The translations under genes were made by a program, and so were the position numbers. The notes under the pieces were generated by a model that was not told where the DNA came from, ran no database searches, and was given only the letters and a program-made list of their open reading frames with translations. From Citrobacter sp. Awk 4 (lineage in GTDB: Bacteria > Pseudomonadota > Gammaproteobacteria > Enterobacterales > Enterobacteriaceae), in contig NZ_JANEWG010000018.1 in assembly GCF_028069725.1 (NCBI RefSeq), positions 20,089 through 84,088 of the forward strand: 64,000 nt of DNA. Reading direction: 5' to 3'. Below, piece by piece: positions 58,101-64,000 of the stretch; position 1 is the stretch's first letter; each line of letters starts with the position of its first letter.

Positions 58101-60457
58101 GCGATAACTCCGAACTGTTCTTTAACAGTACCATCATAGGGCATGACGTACTGAACGGTCAGGGCAACGACACCGACTACGATGGCGAAGGCGGTGACGA
58201 CATCATGGTTCAGGGTGCGGGTATTCAACGCAACAACGGCATGTCCGGTTTTGACTGGGCCATTCATAAAGGTGACCCGAACGCCGCCAACTCCGACCTG
58301 GGCATCCCGATTTTCGTCAACCAGCAAGAGTTTATCCTGCGCGATCGCTTTGACCTGGTGGAAGGACTTTCGGGCTGGAAATTTAACGATGTGCTGGTTG
58401 GCACTGAGCAACCTATCGGTACTGCGCCGGTTCAGGGGACTCCGCTTTCCAACAACCTGACTCAGGAGGGTGCAGACCGAATCACTGGACTGCAGTCGAT
58501 TCTGGGTGTTCCACGCGCCGCATCGGGCGATGCCGTCTTGTTTAATCCGGACAACGGTGGCGACATTTTACTTGGCGGCGGCGGCAGCGACCGCATCACC
58601 GGTAAGGCTGGCAACGACATCATCGACGGTGATTCGTGGCTGAACGTGCGTATCGCGGTTTCCGGGCTGGCTGGGGTAACGAGCGCAGACAGCATGAATG
58701 AGCTCAAATCCTACATGATGGCGGGCACGCTCAAACCGAACCAACTGTCGATTGTGCGGGAAATCCTTCGCGACGGTGATGGTACTGAAACCGACGTTGC
58801 CGTCTACCGCGATCTCAGCAGCAACTATCAATTCCAGCGTAACGCCGACGGCAGTCTCACCGTCAATCATGCCACTCCGGCGGCAGGACTGGCGTTCAAT
58901 GACGGCGTAGACCGCCTGCTCAACATTGAAAAAGTGGAGTTTGGCGACGGTGAACAGCTCTGGGTAACGGCACAAAAAGCCACCGGTAATCTCGCTATCA
59001 GCGATGGGACACCGGAAGTCGGCGATTTGTTGCAGGTCAATCTGTCTAATCTGCTGGACGGGAATGGTATTGCCGCTAATACGCCAATCACCATGACCTG
59101 GCAGGCACTGGTCGGCGGTCAATGGCGCGATCAGGCAACAGGCACGCAGTTCCGGGTTCCGGGGAATATTCTGGGCGCGCCGCTGCGGGTTGTCGCCAGC
59201 TTTACCGACCGCATGGGGGATGCTGAAACGCTGGTGTCGTCACAAACCAGCGCCGTGATGGTTCGCGATCAGCCGACCACTGGTTCGCCGGTCATTAGCG
59301 ATCTGACGCCAACGGAAAGCGTCACCCTGACCGCTCTTGTCTCCGGTATTGCGGATGCAGACGGCTTAACCGGAGATAACTTCCGCTACCAATGGCGAGT
59401 GAGCCAGCCAAACGGAGGATTCACCAATATCAACGGCGCGACGTCAGCGACCTACACTCCACCGGCAACCATGATTGGTCGTACATTGCTGGTTGTGGTG
59501 ACGGTCACGGATGATGAAGGAAACCCATCCGTCGTTCTGACCTCTGCGGCCACACAACCGATTGGCGACATGATTGTCGGCACCAACGCGTCAAACACCC
59601 ACTCGGGAACAGCATGGAGTGATGTCATCCTCGCGCAAGGCGGTAACGACACCCTGCTCGGTCAGGCGGGTGACGATCTGCTGAACGGCGGAGCCGGCGA
59701 TGACGACATTGAAGGCGGCAGCGGTCGGGATACGCTGATTGGCGAGGCCGGTAACGATCAACTGGATGGTGGACTGGATGCCGATACGATGGACGGCGGC
59801 GCAGGAAATGACCTCTATATCGTTGATAACGTAGGAGATGTTGTAACAGAAGGTGTGAATGCGGGGACCGATACTGTCGAGACCAGTCTCGCCACTTACG
59901 TCCTGACGGACAACGTCGAAATCCTGGAATACACCGGTACAGGGAATTTCACCGGCACGGGTAACGCGCTGGCGAATACCATCACCGGGGGTAGCGGCAA
60001 TGACAACTTATCCGGGATGGGCGGGAATGACCAGTTGCTGGGTGGCATTGGCAACGACATTCTCGACGGTGGCGACGGTAACGACAACCTGCAAGGGGCA
60101 AACGGTGTCGACACTCTGCTGGGTGGCGCAGGCAACGATGTGCTCTCTGGCGGTCTCGGCAATGACTTGCTGACCGGCGGTGCGGGTAACGACACGATGG
60201 ACGGCGGTACCGGTGACGACCGTTTCATCTTCTCATCCGGGTTCGGACAGGACAGCATTTCTGGTTTCGACAGTAATGCTACCGGCGGACAGGACCTGAT
60301 TAATATCTCCGGAATGGGAGTGACTACCGCAAACTTTACCTCTACGGTTTTGATTTCGGGAAATAATAACCAAACGATCATCACCATCGGCGGCGATGTT
60401 ATTACGCTGACGGGTGTTGCGGCCAATACCGTTAATTCCACAGACTTTATTATTTAA
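55160..60457 (+). CDS. Secreted RTX haem peroxidase (animal-type), type I secretion substrate
   Basis: 1765 residues from the ATG at 55160 (GAGG 9 bases upstream); an in-frame ATG at 55118 adds 14 residues. No N-terminal signal peptide. Residues about 150-800 are an animal-type haem peroxidase: distal FGQFFDHG with Gln170, Asp173 and His174; Arg391 and Glu394 in GDGRGNEN (mammalian ester-linking Glu conserved, myeloperoxidase Met replaced by Asn); SEHNRL; proximal His512 in YRFGHS; LNIARGRD. RTX nonapeptides (GGxGxDxUx, e.g. GGSAGNDTL, GGDGNDII) occur at about 850-1010 and 1570-1720, separated by two Ig-like repeats (about 1290-1530). The C-terminus ends DFII, the classic acidic-plus-hydrophobic tail of PrtA/LipA-type substrates. 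The next two genes are its exporter. Confidence 0.9.
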   Translation: MATQYDFTVTLHDLAFILQQIKISEAATNPDGSVNGDLLRELVSSPLLPYGLRTVDGSWNNLLPGQELYGSADQTMPRLVALDLNDLQALAKYLILNPNQMVTDADPRIISNLISDQTASNPAAQEAHDGLVDVPGGGTVSDNGSLSIPNLSPDIGLSPAFNGWMTFFGQFFDHGLDLIPKEGNGIVFIPLMPDDPLWVDPVLTGGVDKNFMILTRAKVDANHETINTTTPWIDQNQTYTSHPSHQIFIREYVMVDGKPVPTGHLLEGSNGGLATWADIKLQAETLLGIKLTNQDVFNVPLLATDRYGNLILSENGKVQIVTANGLVEANGGTLPADTLRTGHAFLDDIAHTAVPKANLVADSDTDIGNAPAAGTYDDELLDRHFITGDGRGNENIGLTAVHSVFHSEHNRLVEQYKTTILETNDIDLINQWLMPEHQITEIPADTSTLQWNGEYLFQAGRFATEMQYQHLVFEEFARAVQPAVDPFVFSNTADINPAIFAEFAHVVYRFGHSMLTETVARTDADMQDGDIGLIEAFLNPVAFHELNGETISSEQAVGAIVRGMTRQVGNEIDEFITEALRNNLVGLPLDLGALNIARGRDTLMPTLNQAREQFYELTGNSELRPYTSWADFGSFLKNPSSIINFMAAYGQHELIKAATTLEGKRDAVNFLLFGPEEDPARSDALDFFMGTGAWADKETGLNMVDFWIGGLAERKNEFGGMLGSTFNFVFETQMEMLQDGDRFYYLSRVQGLNMLNELEANSFSALVMRNSDLGDPGSSHLPAHLFQTPDYTFEVNQSLQTHADPKWGNALKDLLFPLVVRRAAGADVDGDGAADGAYIKYSGDGHVVLGGSAGNDTLIGGKGIDSLWGDAGDDRLDGGDEADVVHGGDGNDIITDTGTPIGGADFLHGDAGHDVIFSGNGNDLIFGGSGSDFMVIGEDAQEVFAGRDNDFALGGSGGDLLMGNEGDDWLEGGDGFDTLAGDNSELFFNSTIIGHDVLNGQGNDTDYDGEGGDDIMVQGAGIQRNNGMSGFDWAIHKGDPNAANSDLGIPIFVNQQEFILRDRFDLVEGLSGWKFNDVLVGTEQPIGTAPVQGTPLSNNLTQEGADRITGLQSILGVPRAASGDAVLFNPDNGGDILLGGGGSDRITGKAGNDIIDGDSWLNVRIAVSGLAGVTSADSMNELKSYMMAGTLKPNQLSIVREILRDGDGTETDVAVYRDLSSNYQFQRNADGSLTVNHATPAAGLAFNDGVDRLLNIEKVEFGDGEQLWVTAQKATGNLAISDGTPEVGDLLQVNLSNLLDGNGIAANTPITMTWQALVGGQWRDQATGTQFRVPGNILGAPLRVVASFTDRMGDAETLVSSQTSAVMVRDQPTTGSPVISDLTPTESVTLTALVSGIADADGLTGDNFRYQWRVSQPNGGFTNINGATSATYTPPATMIGRTLLVVVTVTDDEGNPSVVLTSAATQPIGDMIVGTNASNTHSGTAWSDVILAQGGNDTLLGQAGDDLLNGGAGDDDIEGGSGRDTLIGEAGNDQLDGGLDADTMDGGAGNDLYIVDNVGDVVTEGVNAGTDTVETSLATYVLTDNVEILEYTGTGNFTGTGNALANTITGGSGNDNLSGMGGNDQLLGGIGNDILDGGDGNDNLQGANGVDTLLGGAGNDVLSGGLGNDLLTGGAGNDTMDGGTGDDRFIFSSGFGQDSISGFDSNATGGQDLINISGMGVTTANFTSTVLISGNNNQTIITIGGDVITLTGVAANTVNSTDFII

Positions 60458-60517
60458 CGTCTGGGGAAAACGGGCAGCCAAATTTTACTAACTCGATAAA
60501 CGAGTAAGGAGCCTAAT

Positions 60518-62278
60518 ATGCCGCGCCAGCAAACGCCAACTGAGCTACAAAATGCGTTGAAAGGAAGTAAGCCTGCATTTCTGATGTTACTGTTTTTTAG
60601 CAGTATGATTAATATGCTAATGCTGGCGCCGGCAATTTATATGCTACAAGTCTATGATCGCGTGTTGGTCAGTAAGAACACCACCACATTGTTAATGCTG
60701 ACATTGCTGATAATCGGTCTGTATACCGTTATCTCAATGATTGAATATGCCCGTACCAGCGTGATGACGCGATTTGGCAACCGACTGGATGTTAAATTAA
60801 ATCAATTAGTCTTTAATGCCGCGTTTAAACGCCGGGTGGCCACCCGTGAAAATAATCCGGCGCAGGCACTGGCCGATCTGGCGCAAATTCGCCAGTTTCT
60901 CTCTGGCAACAGTCTATTTGCGCTGCTGGATATTCCGTGGACGCCCTTCTATTTACTGATTGCGTTTATTGTCCACCCTCTTTTGGGATATCTCTCCATC
61001 GTCGGAATACTGATCTTATTTACCCTGACGCTGGTCTCCGAACTGTCGACCAAAAAACCGATTCAGCAGGCGCACGCATTAACCATCAACAATACCAGTA
61101 AGCTGAATAAGCAATTACAAAACTCCGACACCATTGAAGCGATGGGAATGCTGGCAACGCTGAAAAATCACTGGCTGGCGCAACACAGCAAAGTACTGGT
61201 TTTGCAAACGCAGATTGCGGACAAAACCGCCACATTAAGCAGCCTGAGCCGCTTTGTTCGCATCTTATTGCAATCTATTTCGCTGGGTGCGGGGGCCTTA
61301 CTGGTGATCGGTGGTCAAATCACCCCCGGTCTGATGATTGCCGCCTCCATTATCCTCGGCAGAGTGCTGAACCCGGTAGAACAGGTTATCGGTAGCTGGA
61401 AACAGTTTGTACAGTTTCGCAACGCCTGGCATCAAACCTCAACGCTGTTACGGGAATTTCCGCAGCAGAAAGAGGTGCTGACGCTGCCAACGCCAAAAGG
61501 CAATATCAGCGTAGAGAGTGTTTTCGCCGCGCCTCCGGGGCAAAAAACCCCCACGCTACGTAATATCTCTTTCCAGCTTGAACAGGGCGAAGTGCTGGGG
61601 ATAATCGGCCCCTCCGCTTCCGGGAAAACCTCGCTGGCCAAACTCCTGGTCGGCGTCTGGAACCCACTCTCCGGTAAAGTTCGTATTGATGGCGCAGATA
61701 TCTGCCAGTGGGACAAAGCCTTGCTCGGCCCGTCGCTCGGCTACCTGCCGCAGGAAGTTGAATTGTTTGACGGTAGCATTGCGCAGAATATCGCCCGCTT
61801 TACCGCCAGTAACAGTGAACTGATTGTCGCGGCGGCGCAGCTTGCGGGGGTGCATGAGATGATTTTGCGCCTGCCGCAGGGATACGATACCCCGCTCGGC
61901 GCTGAGGGATACCAACTCTCGGGCGGCCAGCGGCAGCGTATTGGACTGGCGCGGGCGGTCTATAACAACCCGGCATTCATCGTGCTGGACGAACCCAACG
62001 CCAACCTTGACGACGCCGGTGAACAGGCCCTCATCAAGGCCATCAATACGCTACGCACGCAAGGGCAAACGGTGATCATTATCTCGCACCGGCCAACGCT
62101 GCTGGGCGTCGTCAATAAAGTGCTATTGCTCAACGAAGGGGCGATTCAGGAATTCGGTCCTCGCGACCAGGTGTTTGCCAATTTGCGTCAGGCAAATATT
62201 TTAAAATCGGTTCCCAACGCATCAACCCCCCCAACCCCTGCCCAAAATAATGAACCACAACGGGAGGCTTTATCATGA
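60518..62278 (+). CDS. Type I secretion ABC transporter/ATPase (PrtD/AprD type)
   Basis: A 586-residue exporter half: N-terminal membrane domain with five to six spans (LLFFSSMINMLMLAPAIYML, TLLIIGLYTVISM), no C39 peptidase domain, and an ATPase domain with Walker A GPSASGKTSL (about 365), signature LSGGQRQRIGLARA (about 466), Walker B FIVLDEPNANL and H-loop ISHRP. It belongs to the PrtD/AprD/HasD class that exports RTX proteins with a C-terminal signal. It lies 60 bases after the peroxidase gene (AAGGAG before the ATG) and overlaps the next gene by 4 bases. Confidence 0.93.
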   Translation: MPRQQTPTELQNALKGSKPAFLMLLFFSSMINMLMLAPAIYMLQVYDRVLVSKNTTTLLMLTLLIIGLYTVISMIEYARTSVMTRFGNRLDVKLNQLVFNAAFKRRVATRENNPAQALADLAQIRQFLSGNSLFALLDIPWTPFYLLIAFIVHPLLGYLSIVGILILFTLTLVSELSTKKPIQQAHALTINNTSKLNKQLQNSDTIEAMGMLATLKNHWLAQHSKVLVLQTQIADKTATLSSLSRFVRILLQSISLGAGALLVIGGQITPGLMIAASIILGRVLNPVEQVIGSWKQFVQFRNAWHQTSTLLREFPQQKEVLTLPTPKGNISVESVFAAPPGQKTPTLRNISFQLEQGEVLGIIGPSASGKTSLAKLLVGVWNPLSGKVRIDGADICQWDKALLGPSLGYLPQEVELFDGSIAQNIARFTASNSELIVAAAQLAGVHEMILRLPQGYDTPLGAEGYQLSGGQRQRIGLARAVYNNPAFIVLDEPNANLDDAGEQALIKAINTLRTQGQTVIIISHRPTLLGVVNKVLLLNEGAIQEFGPRDQVFANLRQANILKSVPNASTPPTPAQNNEPQREALS

Positions 62279-63609
62279 AAAAGCGTACAGATAATTCTGC
62301 AACGTCAGAGACCGATAGTGTCGATACGAATATATGGCCGCCGCTGATCAGAGGTCTTGCCGTGATTATTCTGGGGGTTGGGGGATTTATATTATGGGCG
62401 GTCGGCGCACCACTGGACGCCGGTGTCGTCGCTGACGGTACGGTTACCGTCTCCAGCAATCGTAAAACCATTCAGCATTTAAGCGGCGGACGGGTGACCG
62501 ATATTCTGATTAAAGAAGGGAATCTGGTGAAGAAAGATCAAATTCTGGTGCGTCTGGATAAAATGCAACTCGATATGCGTTACAGCGCATTGATTGCACA
62601 ATATATTTCGGCAAAAACCCATGAGGACAGATTACTGGCAGAACGAGATGGCCGCGATGCGATCGTTTTTAGTGAAGAATTGATCAGCCAGTTTTCCAGT
62701 AATAAGCGCCTTATCGAAGTCCGTCAATTACAAGAAAAATTATTTGATACCCGCAGAAAAAATATTCAGGATGAATTATCCATGATTCAGGAAACCCTGG
62801 ACGGCCTGACCGGGCAAACCGAAAATTTAACCAAGATAAAAGGGTTTCGCGAGCATCAATTTACGCTTATTAGCAGAGAACTGGGCGCCATTCGCGCACT
62901 GAGCGAAAAAAACTATTATCCCAAGGCCCAATTACTGGTGCTTGAGCGGGAGGCCGCCGAAATCTCCAGCAATGTTTCAGAAGATATTCTCAATATCGCC
63001 AAACTCAAGTCGCAGCAAAATGAAATGAAGATCAAAGCGTATCAGGTACAGCATCAGTTTCTCCAGGAAGTAGAATCGGAGCTGACCCTCAAACAAAAAG
63101 AGGTCGCGATGCTGGAAGATGAGTTAGCATCGACCCGGCACGAACTGAATAATACGGAGATCCGCTCGCCGATTGACGGGATCGTGCTGGACGTAAAAGT
63201 CAGTACGGTCGGTGGGATCATTCAGCCAGGTGAGCCCTTAATGGATATTGTCGCCGCAGAGCAACCGCTGCAAATTGACGCCAAAATCCCGGTGCATGCC
63301 ATTGATAAAATGACGCCGGGACTGACCGTCGACGTGCTGTTTCCGGCGCTCAACCATGCATTATTGCCTTCGGTTCCGGCACAGGTATTGACCGTCTCGG
63401 CCGACCGCCTGATCGATAAAGCCACCCAGCAACCCTATTATCTCGCTGAAGTACGGGTCTCCCCGGAAGGCGTGCATCTGTTGGGAAATTACAAAATTAA
63501 AGCGGGAATGCCCGCCAGCGTAACGATAAAAACCGGTGAGCGCACATTCCTGAGCTACCTGTTTAAACCGCTGCTTGCCCGTCTGGAGCTGGCGTTTAAA
63601 GAGTATTAA
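62275..63609 (+). CDS. Type I secretion membrane-fusion protein (HlyD/PrtE type)
   Basis: A 444-residue adaptor: short cytoplasmic N-terminus, one membrane span (about 22-44, LIRGLAVIILGVGGFILWAVG), lipoyl-like hairpin half (GVVADGTVTVSSNRKTIQHL), long coiled coil (about 100-280), then the second lipoyl half and beta-barrel (IRSPIDGIVLDVKVSTVGGI, about 295-315). It bridges the ATPase to an outer-membrane channel. Start overlaps the ATPase gene stop (ATGA). No TolC-family gene follows in the window. Confidence 0.92.
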   Translation: MKKRTDNSATSETDSVDTNIWPPLIRGLAVIILGVGGFILWAVGAPLDAGVVADGTVTVSSNRKTIQHLSGGRVTDILIKEGNLVKKDQILVRLDKMQLDMRYSALIAQYISAKTHEDRLLAERDGRDAIVFSEELISQFSSNKRLIEVRQLQEKLFDTRRKNIQDELSMIQETLDGLTGQTENLTKIKGFREHQFTLISRELGAIRALSEKNYYPKAQLLVLEREAAEISSNVSEDILNIAKLKSQQNEMKIKAYQVQHQFLQEVESELTLKQKEVAMLEDELASTRHELNNTEIRSPIDGIVLDVKVSTVGGIIQPGEPLMDIVAAEQPLQIDAKIPVHAIDKMTPGLTVDVLFPALNHALLPSVPAQVLTVSADRLIDKATQQPYYLAEVRVSPEGVHLLGNYKIKAGMPASVTIKTGERTFLSYLFKPLLARLELAFKEY

Positions 63610-64000
63610 TGCTGGGGAATGTTGGTCATGAAGCTATTAGGGAGAACAGAAAGCCTGAGGTATTTATCCAGAAGAAGTAACATTCTGGTTTTGAGAAGGG
63701 TTCCGTTCACCTTATGTCCACAGCCTCTCTGACACCACCCTACCTGTGAACGTGCAAGGGAGGCTCGCCGCCGCCTCCCTTGCAACCCAGGCTCCCGGCG
63801 GGAAAATCGTCGCTTCGCGATACATTCGCCTTATGCCGTCTGCCTTTCGGGTCGGGGTCGAGCCTTCGTCCCTGCAGGCCGTCCCCTCCGCCCGCGTCCC
63901 TGCGGGCGGCCCCGGTCAGCCGTCAACGTCTCATCGATTTTCGAGCCGGACCGTGGTGTCGCTTCCGCATTCTGACTTTCAGTGATTTCCGTTTAGCTGT
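63610..64000. other. 3' flank with GC-rich palindromic segment
   Basis: The first 100 bases after the fusion-protein gene are unremarkable. From about 63740 to 63960 the sequence becomes very GC-rich and contains perfect inverted repeats: GCAAGGGAGGC (63754-63764) with GCCTCCCTTGC (63773-63783), and CCGCCCGC (63888-63895) with GCGGGCGG (63902-63909), plus a repeated CGTCCCTGC. It differs sharply from the rest of the window. It could be the edge of a mobile element, a structured RNA, or a repetitive extragenic element. An in-frame GTG ORF (63746-63985) lacks a ribosome binding site and its protein is low-complexity. I do not recognise it. Confidence 0.5.

Noticed and set aside
57700..60300. 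Tandem DNA repeats resembling a CRISPR or satellite array
   Set aside because: The periodicity is 27 bases in frame and encodes GGxGxDxUx RTX nonapeptides; there are no identical repeats with unique spacers.
59896..60441. 181-residue reverse-strand ORF (and similar ones) inside the RTX region
   Set aside because: Antisense shadow of the Gly/Asp-rich repeats, giving Pro/Ser-rich low-complexity translations without start signals.
63746..63985. 79-residue ORF in the GC-rich right flank
   Set aside because: GTG start with no ribosome binding site, repetitive Ala/Pro/Ser composition, and it runs straight through both inverted repeats, as expected for a chance frame in GC-rich DNA.

Overview
The window is chromosomal DNA of an enterobacterium, most probably Citrobacter or a close relative of Salmonella and E. 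coli. Nearly every backbone gene can be matched from memory to an E. coli K-12 gene of the yncE-to-azoR interval, in the same order, at a protein similarity expected for a neighbouring genus. The genus is an inference; no 16S rRNA or other marker is present. I see no tRNA, rRNA, CRISPR array, prophage or clear insertion sequence.

Layout: 0-1.1 kb, yncE (cut by the window edge, with a Fur-box-like site) and mcbR. 1.4-5.8 kb, a large autotransporter and an XRE-cupin regulator, where K-12 has curA. 5.8-7.0 kb, mnaT-ydcZ and ydcY. 7.2-13.7 kb, the srfABC operon, inserted between ydcY and ortT. 13.7-21.4 kb, small membrane proteins OrtT and YncL, the ydcS-ydcT-ydcU-ydcV-patD operon for uptake of a polyamine-type substrate and oxidation of aminobutyraldehyde, and the MocR-type regulator YdcR. 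21.5-22.2 kb, hicA-hicB toxin-antitoxin. 22.4-24.9 kb, a three-gene cyanide-insensitive-type cytochrome bd oxidase operon absent from K-12 here. 25-35.5 kb, yncJ, rlhA, sutR/ydcO, ydcL, tehAB, ydcK, rimL, ydcH, opgD. 35.7-39.8 kb, a type-B carboxylesterase, ydcJ and its divergent LysR neighbour ydcI. 39.9-43.6 kb, trg, a frmR-frmA formaldehyde operon and an unrecognised 70-residue gene. 43.7-49.8 kb, the sRNA RydC, cybB, intact gapC, aldA, ydcF and an MHS-type transporter. 49.8-54.5 kb, hrpA and azoR.

The most unusual region is 54.6-63.6 kb: an AT-rich leader, a 1765-residue secreted protein joining an animal-type haem peroxidase domain to RTX calcium-binding repeats and Ig-like modules, then its type I secretion ATPase and membrane-fusion protein. 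The three genes are tightly spaced and look like a self-contained secretion operon, lacking only the outer-membrane channel (probably TolC from elsewhere). The final 300 bases are GC-rich, palindromic and unlike anything else in the window.

Regulatory features read directly include RydC (promoter, both pseudoknot stems, covariation against the K-12 sequence as I remember it), an FrmR-type operator with a central G tract, a 15-bp direct repeat at sutR/ydcO, palindromes at hicA, at the XRE-cupin/mnaT gap and before the MHS transporter, and about fifteen hairpin terminators. Family assignments and K-12 comparisons come from remembered sequences, since no search could be run.
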